Below are positions 1-6,181 of a DNA stretch of 8,106 nt, piece after piece; position 1 is the stretch's first letter, and each line of letters starts with the position of its first letter. The stretch spans positions 1 to 8,106 of the forward strand of contig CALKYG010000312.1 of NCBI GenBank assembly GCA_938003575.1, in the 5' to 3' direction. Under the pieces are notes generated by a model. That model had not been told where the DNA came from. It made no database searches and saw nothing but the letters and a program-made list of their open reading frames with translations. The position numbers and the translations under genes were made by a program. The DNA is from an uncultured Alphaproteobacteria bacterium (GTDB lineage Bacteria; Pseudomonadota; Alphaproteobacteria; Caulobacterales; Parvularculaceae).

Positions 1-307
1 TGCCCGTCACGAGATAGCATTCCATCACCTCCGGGCGCTTTTTGATGGCCGCTTCGAACTCGCGAAGGGTCGTATCGTCTTCGCGCTCGAGTTTGACGAG
101 GATGATAACAGTTACGTTGACGCCGAGCATCTCGCGATTGAGTTCGGCGTGATAGCCTTTGATTATCCCTTCGGTCTCAAGCCGCCGCAGACGGCGCAGG
201 CACGGCGTCGGCGACAGGCCGACTTTTTCGGCAAGATCCGCGTTGGTGATTCGGGCGTCTTCCTGAAGATAGCGAAGGATTGCGTGGTCAATCTGATCGA
301 GTTTCAT
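1..307 (-). CDS. Lrp/AsnC-family transcriptional regulator, C-terminus cut by window edge
   Basis: The first 102 residues are visible, from the ATG at 305-307 leftwards to the window edge. Residues 2-50 form the AsnC-type winged helix-turn-helix: it opens with the family signature KLDQIDHAIL, then ITNADLAEKVGLSPTPCLRRLRRLE holds the helix-turn-helix, followed by GIIKGYHAEL. From about residue 62 the strand-rich RAM (ligand-binding, oligomerising) domain begins, with NVTVIILVKL and REFEAAIKKRPEVMECYLVTG. Family knowledge: Lrp/AsnC proteins are DNA-binding dimers to octamers that sense amino acids, often leucine or another branched-chain amino acid. It is divergent from a leucine-dehydrogenase-type gene, so I infer that it regulates that gene and probably itself. 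The Shine-Dalgarno is weak (a GGAAA far upstream). Family membership is near certain; the ligand is inferred. Confidence 0.93.
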   Translation of the reverse strand, partial: MKLDQIDHAILRYLQEDARITNADLAEKVGLSPTPCLRRLRRLETEGIIKGYHAELNREMLGVNVTVIILVKLEREDDTTLREFEAAIKKRPEVMECYLVTG

Positions 308-354
308 GGATGGCTGTTTCCAAAGTCACTGGCTTCGCGCCACGATGCGCCGCT

Positions 355-381
355 TATTTAGCAGCATCTGCTAAGTGTCAA
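355..381 (-). promoter_or_regulatory. Candidate promoter of the Lrp/AsnC gene
   Basis: Read on the minus strand, 381-376 is a perfect TTGACA -35 hexamer. A -10-like TAAATA lies at 360-355, 15 bases away; a frame shifted by one gives AAATAA with a 16-base spacer. Transcription would start near 347, leaving an untranslated leader of about 40 bases before the ATG at 307. The spacer is slightly short of the usual 17, and the whole spacer is a palindrome (separate entry), which fits an autoregulated promoter. Confidence 0.5.
356..376. promoter_or_regulatory. Candidate Lrp-type operator (palindrome)
   Basis: Arms TTAGCAG (358-364) and CTGCTAA (368-374) are perfect inverted repeats around the spacer CAT; an outer A/T pair (356, 376) extends the dyad with one mismatch. 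The central 15 bases at 359-373 match the outer positions of the E. coli Lrp consensus (YAGHA...TDCTR) on both arms, though not its AT-rich centre. It lies between the -35 and -10 of the minus-strand promoter and about 92 bases upstream of the dehydrogenase start. Inferred role: autorepression of the Lrp gene and control of the divergent dehydrogenase. Confidence 0.6.
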
Positions 382-408
382 GCCGATCCTGTCCGTCTTT
401 GGAGAAAA

Positions 409-425
409 TCGCTTCACGAAAGCGA
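409..425. repeat. Short inverted repeat in the dehydrogenase leader region
   Basis: TCGCTT and AAGCGA pair around a five-base loop (CACGA). It lies about 43 bases before the start codon of the amino acid dehydrogenase. It could be a small RNA hairpin in the leader or a half-conserved protein site. No T-run follows, so it is not a terminator. I found no convincing plus-strand -35/-10 pair in this gap. Confidence 0.3.
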
Positions 426-467
426 GTAGGAATAAGCAATTGGCAAGGTCGGCCAAAGGGAGGCCTC

Positions 468-1517
468 ATGGAAAGCCGGGAATTGGATGTCGCCGGTTGG
501 CGCAAGGTCGTGCATGTCACAGATCAACACAGCGGCCTCAATGCGATTATCGCGGTGCACGATGCGACCCTTGGCCCTGCTTGTGGCGGCTGCCGGATCC
601 GTCCCTATCCGACATTTGACGCGGCGCTCGATGATGTGAAGCGCCTGTCGCGCGGCATGACGTTCAAGAATTCGCTCGCCGGCATCCCGTTCGGCGGCGG
701 TAAAGCCGTCATTATCGCTGATCCGAGAACCCAGAAGACGCCGGACATGATGCGTGCTTTCGGACGAGCGGTCGATGCGCTTGGCGGGCTCTATTACACG
801 GCGGAAGATTCCGGCGTCGACGAGCATGATATGGAAATCGTCCGCAGTGTGACGAAATACGCCGCCGGTATTTCGCAAAAAGGCGTCGGCGGCAATCCGT
901 CCCCGTTTACGGCGCGCGGCGTATGGCGCGGCGTTCAGGCGGCGGTGGCGGCGCGACTTGGGAAGTCATCCCTCAAAGGCGTGCGGGTCGCCATTCTCGG
1001 CGTCGGCGCCGTCGGCATGTCCCTCGCCGAATTGCTGCATGACGAGGGCGCAACGCTGGTTGTCGCTGATGTGAACGAAAATGCGGTCGCGCAGGCGGTC
1101 GGCCGCTTCGGGGCGGTTGCGGTCGCGCCGGATGATTGCATCGCTGCCGATGTCGACGTATTTTCCCCTTGCGCGCTTGGCGGGTCGATCAACAAGGATA
1201 CGGTAGGCCGGCTGAAAGCGCGGATTGTCGCCGGCGCCGCCAACAATCAGCTTCTCACCTCTGACATGGACAGGGCGCTGTTCGACAGCGGCGTTCTTTA
1301 CGCTCCCGATTACGTTATCAACGCCGCCGGCGTGATTTCGGTCGGGCTTGAAATCCTTGGGACATGGACGGAAGCCGAATTGAACCGGCGAATCGACGCT
1401 ATCGGCCCGCGCCTTGGCGAAATTTTCGCCCGATCTGCTCACGACCGCCGCCCGACTGGCGAAATCGCCGACGAGATGGCGCTAGAAGTGATTGCAAGAG
1501 CGAAGAAAGCCGCCTGA
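468..1517 (+). CDS. Leucine dehydrogenase-type Glu/Leu/Phe/Val dehydrogenase
   Basis: A 349-residue NAD-dependent amino acid dehydrogenase. By family it oxidatively deaminates L-leucine and related branched-chain amino acids to 2-oxo acids plus ammonia and NADH (EC 1.4.1.9 type), in the cytoplasm. The N-terminal dimerisation domain carries GCRIRPYP (41-48), substrate-binding K67 in MTFKNSLAG and catalytic K79 in GGGKAVIIADP. YYTAEDSGVDEHDM (109-122) and NPSPFTARGV (143-152) follow. The Rossmann domain has GVGAVG at 178-183 and the NAD-selecting D201 at the end of strand two. SPCALGG (233-239), AGAANNQL (255-262) and YAPDYVINAAGVI (278-290) are typical of leucine dehydrogenase. The ATG at 468 is chosen because AAGGGAGG (456-463) lies four bases upstream; an in-frame GTG at 375 would add 31 unlikely residues and run over the operator. 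Phenylalanine or valine specificity cannot be excluded. Confidence 0.9.
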   Translation: MESRELDVAGWRKVVHVTDQHSGLNAIIAVHDATLGPACGGCRIRPYPTFDAALDDVKRLSRGMTFKNSLAGIPFGGGKAVIIADPRTQKTPDMMRAFGRAVDALGGLYYTAEDSGVDEHDMEIVRSVTKYAAGISQKGVGGNPSPFTARGVWRGVQAAVAARLGKSSLKGVRVAILGVGAVGMSLAELLHDEGATLVVADVNENAVAQAVGRFGAVAVAPDDCIAADVDVFSPCALGGSINKDTVGRLKARIVAGAANNQLLTSDMDRALFDSGVLYAPDYVINAAGVISVGLEILGTWTEAELNRRIDAIGPRLGEIFARSAHDRRPTGEIADEMALEVIARAKKAA

Positions 1518-2438
1518 TTATTCCGCGGGGATTGCAACGCCGCTGTCGACGGCTTCGCCGCGGCGTTTGCGATATCGCTCGCGGAGCACCTTGCTGGTGA
1601 CGCTATTTCCGTCCGGCGCCCAGCCCGGGGGGCCGAACATCGTCGCAAGCCAGTGTTTGGGGCGGCGCGTTTTGAGATCGCCGATCATCCGCACCCATTC
1701 ATGGAAAGCGATTGTGACCGGATTTGACGAGCCGACCGGTTTAACAAGGCCGTATTCGACGGGCTCCTCGTCGCGTTCTTCGACATAGGTGTTGAAGATT
1801 CTGTCGAAGATCATTGTGACGCCGCCATGATTGCGGTCGAGATAGTCGGCGTTTCTGGCGTGGTGAACACGATGTGCGGAGGGCGTGTTAAGAACACCCT
1901 CAAGGATTCCGAGTTTGCCGATCAGGTTCGTATGCAGCCACGATTGGTAAAACAGGTTTAATGCGAGCATTGTGGCGATTGAGGCTGGCGAGAAGCCGAT
2001 CCACATCAGCGGCAGGTTGACGATATAGGCCATGGAAATCTTCGACGTCCACCCAAGGCGGTACGATCCGAGGATGTTCATCTCCTCAATCGAGTGATGG
2101 ACGGCGTGGGTGGCCCAGAACCATCGGACTTCGTGGCTCAGGCGGTGATACCAGTAATAGGTGAACTCAACCGCGATAAAAAGGATGATCCAGATACGCC
2201 AGTCCTCAAGCGGCATGGTGTAGATGCGGTTTTCATAAACAAGAAAACCGAGATACCCGGTGACGCTGATTTTGATCAGGCCGATGAGACGCTGCACGAT
2301 TCCGATTATAATCGAGGCCGAAGTCTCTTTCTTCGTATAGAGCGTCAGCCCGCGCTTCTTTCCAACCCAGATTTCAATTGCGATCATCGCGACAAAAAGG
2401 GGAAGGAAATAATAGAAAAGCGGCCCGTTGATGCCCAT
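1518..2438 (-). CDS. Sterol desaturase/fatty acid hydroxylase-family membrane protein
   Basis: A di-iron, oxygen-dependent integral-membrane oxidase of the fatty acid hydroxylase superfamily. The histidine clusters that bind iron are all visible: HRLSH, HAVHH, HTN, SAHRVHH and NHGG (about residues 98-102, 111-115, 169, 189-193 and 204 of this 306-residue version). Hydrophobic segments near residues 7-25, 42-66, 82-99 and 135-163 suggest four membrane passes, with the histidines on the cytoplasmic face. The substrate is not readable: lipid, sterol, carotenoid or alkylglycerol are all known in the superfamily. An upstream in-frame ATG at 2492 adds 18 residues, but its GAGGA abuts the ATG with no spacing; the ATG at 2438 has GGCGGGG about nine bases upstream and begins just before the first membrane helix. 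The stop codon abuts that of the convergent dehydrogenase. A TetR gene is divergent from it and is its likely regulator. Confidence 0.85.
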   Translation of the reverse strand: MGINGPLFYYFLPLFVAMIAIEIWVGKKRGLTLYTKKETSASIIIGIVQRLIGLIKISVTGYLGFLVYENRIYTMPLEDWRIWIILFIAVEFTYYWYHRLSHEVRWFWATHAVHHSIEEMNILGSYRLGWTSKISMAYIVNLPLMWIGFSPASIATMLALNLFYQSWLHTNLIGKLGILEGVLNTPSAHRVHHARNADYLDRNHGGVTMIFDRIFNTYVEERDEEPVEYGLVKPVGSSNPVTIAFHEWVRMIGDLKTRRPKHWLATMFGPPGWAPDGNSVTSKVLRERYRKRRGEAVDSGVAIPAE

Positions 2439-2503
2439 GCGTTCGAACCCCGCCTTTTGCGGCCTTGACTGGTCTCGCCAATATGTGAGCATTCCTCAGT
2501 TTT

Positions 2504-2520
2504 TGGAATTCGTATTTCCA
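2504..2520. promoter_or_regulatory. Candidate TetR-type operator (imperfect dyad)
   Basis: TGGAA (2504-2508) and TTCCA (2516-2520) are inverted arms separated by seven bases, with one further symmetric T/A pair inside. It lies in the roughly 100-base gap between the membrane hydroxylase and the TetR gene, where an operator for a divergently transcribed TetR would be expected. The size (17 bases) fits the family. It is the only obvious dyad in this gap, but the arms are short. Confidence 0.4.
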
Positions 2521-2541
2521 CCCATGCGCAGGACGCCGCCT

Positions 2542-3162
2542 ATGATCTCGCAACCCGTTGTAAAAATGAGGAAAATGCCGCGCCAAGCGCGCGCCGAAGC
2601 GACAATAGAAGCGATTGTCGAGGCCGCCGCTCAGATTCTGCAACGGGACGGAGAGGAGGCGCTGACGACCGCCAGGATCGCCGAACGCGCGGGGGTCTCT
2701 ATCGGTTCGCTGTATCAGTATTTTCCAAACAGGGAATCGGTGTTGCTCGCTCTTATCCGGCGCGAGCGCGACCAGATCGGCGCGGAGGTCGCGCGCACGA
2801 TCTCGGAAATCGATCCGAGGACAGGCGAAGAAGTCGTGCGCGGCGTCATTGCGACATTGTTGGCTGCATTCCGCCCGCGGCGTCGGCGGCGGAAACTTGT
2901 TGCGCTTATGGCGACGCTATCCGTCGATCGCGACAGTTCCGGCCTTGAGCTGCGCGAGCGTGTTGCAGCGTTGATTGTCGCCGCCTCTCGCCAGTATCCC
3001 GACCTCGCGGCGCGGCCTTTGTCGGATGTTTCGGCTTATGTTCTCGTCCGCGCCGTTCTGGGCGCCATACGTTCCGCTGTCGTTGAGAATTCAAAAATTC
3101 TGGACGAACCGGAGTTTGAGGAAGAGCTTTGCCGCCTCGCAATCGGATACCTGAAATCTTGA
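2542..3162 (+). CDS. TetR/AcrR-family transcriptional regulator
   Basis: A 206-residue one-component repressor. The N-terminal DNA-binding domain is textbook: ATIEAIVEAAAQILQRDG (helix 1), then TTARIAERAGVSIGSLYQYFPNRESVLLAL with the helix-turn-helix at about residues 42-62. The remainder is the helical ligand-binding/dimerisation domain, with AYVLVRAVLGAIRSAVVE near the C-terminus; the ligand cannot be told. An unusually basic RPRRRRRK lies at about residues 111-118, early in the ligand domain. The start is uncertain: ATG 2542 has AGGA eight bases upstream; ATG 2575 has GAGG only four bases upstream and would still keep the whole helix-turn-helix; ATGs 2524 and 2566 have weak sites. It is divergent from the membrane hydroxylase, which is the best guess for its target. 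Family assignment is firm; function is inferred. Confidence 0.9.
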   Translation: MISQPVVKMRKMPRQARAEATIEAIVEAAAQILQRDGEEALTTARIAERAGVSIGSLYQYFPNRESVLLALIRRERDQIGAEVARTISEIDPRTGEEVVRGVIATLLAAFRPRRRRRKLVALMATLSVDRDSSGLELRERVAALIVAASRQYPDLAARPLSDVSAYVLVRAVLGAIRSAVVENSKILDEPEFEEELCRLAIGYLKS

Positions 3163-3196
3163 CGCCGCGAGTCGATACTCGGCGTGAAGGCTGGAA

Positions 3197-3334
3197 ATGA
3201 ACGATGATGAAAGGATGGTCCGACCCGTGACCGTCGAATGGTTCGACGCGACCGGACGGAGCCATCATTTTAAAAGCTTTTCCAATAGGACGGATGACGT
3301 TGAATTATTGACGCCCGCGGACCCGCCCTTTTGA
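3197..3334 (+). CDS. Possible small protein, 45 residues, unknown function
   Basis: ATG at 3197 is preceded by GAAGG at 3186-3190 with ideal six-base spacing; the frame stays open for 45 codons to TGA at 3332-3334. It opens MNDDERMVRPVTVEWFDATG and continues with a basic/aromatic middle (RSHHFKSFS) and an acidic end (DDVELLTPADPPF). There is no signal peptide or membrane segment, and I do not recognise a family. The same frame stays open after the TGA for another 24 codons to TAA at 3407-3409, so it could instead be a 70-codon gene broken by a stop. It begins 34 bases after the TetR stop and could be cotranscribed with it. A chance ORF remains quite possible. Confidence 0.3.
   Translation: MNDDERMVRPVTVEWFDATGRSHHFKSFSNRTDDVELLTPADPPF
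3232..3248. repeat. Inverted repeat with seven-base arms
   Basis: CGTCGAA (3232-3238) and TTCGACG (3242-3248) form a perfect stem around TGG. No T-run follows, so it is unlikely to be an intrinsic terminator. It lies inside the possible small ORF, where it would encode VEWFD. It may be a protein site, an mRNA hairpin or chance. Confidence 0.3.
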
Positions 3335-3591
3335 GAGATGGAAATCGGAGGCGTTTCATCGGGCATGGACGCGATAGCCGTCAAGCGCCTCTCCGGGCGT
3401 ACGCATTAAGGCGTCAAAAAAGAGCAACGCCGGCTCGGAGCGGCTTATTCGCTGCGTGAAATCAGTCTGACCGGATGCGACCGCAGCCCGAGGCCTCCGA
3501 AACTTCCGAATTTTGATAGCAATCCGGTTTTCTTGTCCTTTCCGCCGGGGTAAAGGGTGAGCCTTGACCGAACAGCCAAGCGGAGTTCCCC

Positions 3592-4761
3592 ATGAAAGAA
3601 GAAATCGTCATTGCCGGCATGGCGCGCACGCCGATCGGAAATTTTCTCGGCGCCTTCGCCGGCGTTCCCGCGACGGCGCTTGGCAGTCACGCGATAAAGG
3701 CTGCGCTCGACCGCGCGGGAACGAAACCGGAAGCGGTTCAGGAAGTCATGATGGGATGTGTTCTGCCGGCAGGTCTTGGACAAGCGCCCGCGCGTCAGGC
3801 CGCGCTTGGGGCGGGCCTCCCGACATCAGCGGGATGCGTTACGCTGAACAAGGTTTGCGGTTCCGGCATGAAGACGGTGATGATGGCCGCCGATTCAATC
3901 GCCGCAGGCGCGAATGACGTGGTTGTCGCCGGCGGCATGGAGTCGATGACGAACGCGCCCCATCTCCTGCCGACCGGGCGCACCGGCGTCAAGTTCGGCA
4001 ACGGCCAGATATTCGATCACATGGCCTATGACGGACTTGAAGACCCCTATAACAACCATTCGGCGATGGGGATTTTCGCGGAAAAATGCGCGCGCGAATG
4101 GCAGTTCAGCCGCGCCGAACAGGATGAATTCTCAATGCGCTCGGTGACGCGCGCGCAGGACGCGATCAAGACCGGCAAATTCGCCGCGGAAATCGCACCT
4201 TATGAGGTCGCATCGCGCAAGGGCCCGGTCACGGTCTCTGACGATGAAAAGCCGGCGACCGTCGATGCTTCGAAAATCCCTTCGCTCAAGGCCGCTTTTG
4301 AAAAGGACGGCACAGTCACAGCGGGCTCTTCGTCGGCGATTTCGGACGGCGCCGCCGCGCTTGTCATCTCACGCGGGTCGAAAGCCTCGAACGCCGTCGC
4401 GCGCATCGTCGCTCATGCGACCCACAGCCAGGAACCGGAATGGTTCACGACTGCCCCGGTCGATTCCATTCGCCGCGTCATCGAGAAAGCGGGGTGGGCC
4501 ATGAAAGACATTGATCTTTTCGAGATCAATGAGGCGTTCGCTGTCGTTCCGATGGCGGCGATGCGCGAGCTGAAACTTCCGGCGGAAAAAGTGAACATCC
4601 ACGGCGGCGCGATAGCGCTCGGGCACCCGATCGGCGCTTCAGGCGCCCGCATTATCGTAACGCTGATCAATGCGCTGAGACAGACTGGCGGGAAGCGGGG
4701 TGTTGCATCACTGTGCATCGGCGGCGGTGAGGCGACGAGCCTCGCCGTGGAGCTGGTTTAA
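3592..4761 (+). CDS. Acetyl-CoA acetyltransferase (thiolase)
   Basis: A 389-residue thiolase, the normal length for the biosynthetic/degradative bacterial family (EC 2.3.1.9 type), which interconverts two acetyl-CoA and acetoacetyl-CoA plus CoA in the cytoplasm. The acyl-accepting C89 sits in LNKVCGSGMK; NEAF at 313-316, H345 in GHPIGASG and C375 in CIGGGEA complete the active site. VVAGGMESMTNAPHLL (111-126) and the start IAGMARTPIGNFLG are also family signatures. The usual TAGN(S/A)S motif reads TAGSSS here (243-248), a mild oddity. GGAG (3582-3585) lies six bases before the chosen ATG. It is followed by a glutaryl-CoA dehydrogenase, whose pathway ends in acetoacetyl-CoA, so a degradative role is favoured. 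The exact chain-length preference is inferred; a PHB-synthesis role is not supported because no phaB or phaC is nearby. Confidence 0.92.
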   Translation: MKEEIVIAGMARTPIGNFLGAFAGVPATALGSHAIKAALDRAGTKPEAVQEVMMGCVLPAGLGQAPARQAALGAGLPTSAGCVTLNKVCGSGMKTVMMAADSIAAGANDVVVAGGMESMTNAPHLLPTGRTGVKFGNGQIFDHMAYDGLEDPYNNHSAMGIFAEKCAREWQFSRAEQDEFSMRSVTRAQDAIKTGKFAAEIAPYEVASRKGPVTVSDDEKPATVDASKIPSLKAAFEKDGTVTAGSSSAISDGAAALVISRGSKASNAVARIVAHATHSQEPEWFTTAPVDSIRRVIEKAGWAMKDIDLFEINEAFAVVPMAAMRELKLPAEKVNIHGGAIALGHPIGASGARIIVTLINALRQTGGKRGVASLCIGGGEATSLAVELV

Positions 4762-4815
4762 GCGCAAACTCCGGGGCCGCATACGGACGCGACGTGCAGG
4801 AAGGCCGGTGCGGGC

Positions 4816-4839
4816 AAAGCGCGCCCCTCGGCGCCTTTT
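4816..4839 (+). terminator. Likely intrinsic terminator of the thiolase gene
   Basis: AAAG plus GCGCC (4816-4825, with C4820 bulged) pairs with GGCGC plus CTTT (4830-4838) around the four-base loop CCTC, and a TTTT run ends the structure. It begins 55 bases after the thiolase stop. The GC-rich stem and short T-run fit a rho-independent terminator, though four Ts is short and part of the run is in the stem. If real, glutaryl-CoA dehydrogenase needs its own promoter. Confidence 0.5.
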
Positions 4840-4883
4840 GACGCTGTGACCGACCTGCGGCCCGGGATGGCGGCCGGCGGCGG

Positions 4884-4898
4884 CCCTTCGTCGAAGGG
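4884..4898. repeat. Perfect 15-base hairpin in the thiolase-dehydrogenase gap
   Basis: CCCTTCG and CGAAGGG flank a single T, so the likely hairpin has a six-base stem and a three-base loop. It is followed by TTGCGG, not a T-run. It may be a backup terminator or a protein-binding dyad. Confidence 0.35.
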
Positions 4899-4934
4899 TT
4901 GCGGCAGTCGGCTCTGTCGCCCCGATTGGGAAAT

Positions 4935-4960
4935 TTGACCGGCCCCGGTCTGCGTATTAT
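4935..4960 (+). promoter_or_regulatory. Candidate promoter with embedded dyad for glutaryl-CoA dehydrogenase
   Basis: TTGACC at 4935-4940 resembles a -35 and TATTAT at 4955-4960 a -10, but the 14-base spacer is short; TATGGA at 4958 gives a 17-base spacer with a poor hexamer. The dyad GACCGG-CC-CCGGTC (4937-4950) overlaps the -35 and fills the spacer, where a repressor would block polymerase or a MerR-like activator would act. No candidate regulator adjoins it. Confidence 0.35.
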
Positions 4961-4989
4961 GGACCGCCCAAACGACAAAAGGGCGATCC

Positions 4990-6171
4990 ATGGCCGACGC
5001 GAAAAATACCTTCAGATGGGAGGACCCGCTTTCCCTCGAAACGCAACTGACGGACGAGGAAAGGATGATCCGCGACGCGGCGCGCGGCTATTGCGAAGAC
5101 AGGCTCATGCCTCGCGTGAAACTCGCAAACCGGGAAGAACGCTTCGACCGTGAGATCATGAATGAGCTTGGCGCGCAGGGATTGCTCGGCGCGACAGTCG
5201 CGGAGGAATTCGGCGGCGGCGGCGCAAGCCACGTCGCCTACGGTCTGATCGCGCGCGAAGTCGAACGTGTCGATTCTGGCTATCGTTCGGCGATGTCGGT
5301 GCAGTCGTCGCTGGTCATGTACCCGATCGAAGCTTTCGGCTCGGACGAACAGAAGAGAAAATTCTTGCCGAAGCTCGCAACGGGCGAATGGGTCGGCTGT
5401 TTCGGATTGACCGAGCCCGACGGCGGCTCCGATCCTGGATCGATGCGCACCCGCGCAGAAAAAGTGTCGGGCGGCTATCGGCTCAACGGCGCCAAGATGT
5501 GGATCACGAATTCGCCGATCTCCGATATAGCTGTCGTTTGGGCGAAGCTTGACGGCGACATTCGCGGTTTCATCGTCGAGCGCGGAACCAAGGGCTTCTC
5601 GACTCCGAAAATTGACGGAAAGCTTTCCCTTCGCGCTTCGATAACCGGCGAGATCGCGCTGGATGACGCGGTAGTCCCGGAAGAGAACCTCTTGCCCGGC
5701 GTTCGCGGATTGCGTGGGCCTTTCTCCTGTCTCAACAAGGCGCGTTACGGCATTTCATGGGGCGCAATGGGCGCCGCGGAATTCTGCTGGATGGCGGCGC
5801 GGCAATATGCGATGGACCGGGTCGTATTCGGCAAGCCGATCGCCGGGACGCAGCTTGTCCAGAAGAAGCTGGCCGACATGCAGACGGAAATCGCGCTCGG
5901 CTTGCAGGGATCGCTGGCGCTGGGGCGGCTGCTGGACGCCGGCGCTTATGTGCCGGAGGCGATTTCAATGATGAAACGGAACAACTGCGGCAAGGCGCTC
6001 GAAATCGCCCGTGTCGCGCGCGACATTCACGGCGGCAACGGCATATCGGATGAATATCATGTCCTGCGCCACGCGGTGAATCTCGAGACCGTCAACACTT
6101 ATGAAGGCACGCACGACATCCATGCGCTGATACTCGGGCGTGCGCAGACGGGCCTTCAGGCGTTCAGCTGA
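4990..6171 (+). CDS. Glutaryl-CoA dehydrogenase (acyl-CoA dehydrogenase family)
   Basis: A 393-residue FAD enzyme that oxidises and decarboxylates glutaryl-CoA to crotonyl-CoA and CO2 (EC 1.3.8.6), passing electrons to ETF; it is a step in lysine, hydroxylysine and tryptophan breakdown. The sequence tracks the human mitochondrial enzyme closely in remembered motifs. These are [13 protein letters not shown] with the substrate-binding R99; [15 protein letters not shown] (138-152); [11 protein letters not shown] (169-179); KLSLRAS (211-217); and [29 protein letters not shown], split across 330-358. The catalytic base is E372 in [20 protein letters not shown]. Other acyl-CoA dehydrogenases lack this combination, so the specific call is firm. 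AAAAGGG (4977-4983) lies six bases before the ATG. It has a 228-base gap and probable terminator upstream, so it is likely transcribed alone. Its product feeds, via crotonase and hydroxyacyl-CoA dehydrogenase encoded elsewhere, into the upstream thiolase. Confidence 0.95.
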   Translation: MADAKNTFRWEDPLSLETQLTDEERMIRDAARGYCEDRLMPRVKLANREERFDREIMNELGAQGLLGATVAEEFGGGGASHVAYGLIAREVERVDSGYRSAMSVQSSLVMYPIEAFGSDEQKRKFLPKLATGEWVGCFGLTEPDGGSDPGSMRTRAEKVSGGYRLNGAKMWITNSPISDIAVVWAKLDGDIRGFIVERGTKGFSTPKIDGKLSLRASITGEIALDDAVVPEENLLPGVRGLRGPFSCLNKARYGISWGAMGAAEFCWMAARQYAMDRVVFGKPIAGTQLVQKKLADMQTEIALGLQGSLALGRLLDAGAYVPEAISMMKRNNCGKALEIARVARDIHGGNGISDEYHVLRHAVNLETVNTYEGTHDIHALILGRAQTGLQAFS

Positions 6172-6181
6172 CAGACCTGAT

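Larger units (their letters stand above)
3163..3591. other. Gene-poor stretch between TetR and thiolase genes
   Basis: 429 bases with no conventional gene. Contents seen: a weak hairpin directly after the TetR stop (CGAGT/ACTCG, 3168-3181, no T-run); a possible small ORF (3197-3334); a hairpin with seven-base arms at 3232-3248; an AT-rich patch around 3265-3310 with the palindrome AAAAGCTTTT at 3272-3281; and a TTGACG at 3308-3313 without a matching -10. The thiolase ribosome binding site, GGAG at 3582-3585, is six bases before its ATG. I found no convincing thiolase promoter. Confidence 0.6.

Noticed and set aside
375..467. 31-codon upstream extension of the leucine dehydrogenase from a GTG
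   Set aside because: The ATG at 468 has an excellent Shine-Dalgarno; the extension resembles no family N-terminus and starts inside the candidate operator region.
3168..3181. Hairpin CGAGT/ACTCG just after the TetR stop as a terminator
   Set aside because: Only a five-base stem and no T-run; not strong enough to call.
2906..3268. 120-codon minus-strand open frame across the end of the TetR gene
   Set aside because: Arg/Gly/Pro-rich translation with no motif, mostly antisense to the TetR coding region.
3445..3783. 112-codon minus-strand open frame spanning the thiolase start
   Set aside because: Overlaps the thiolase N-terminus and ribosome binding site; Arg-rich and without family features.
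4667..4991. Two minus-strand open frames in the thiolase-glutaryl-CoA dehydrogenase gap
   Set aside because: Proline/arginine-rich translations from GC-rich noncoding DNA, with no ribosome binding site of note and no recognisable domain.
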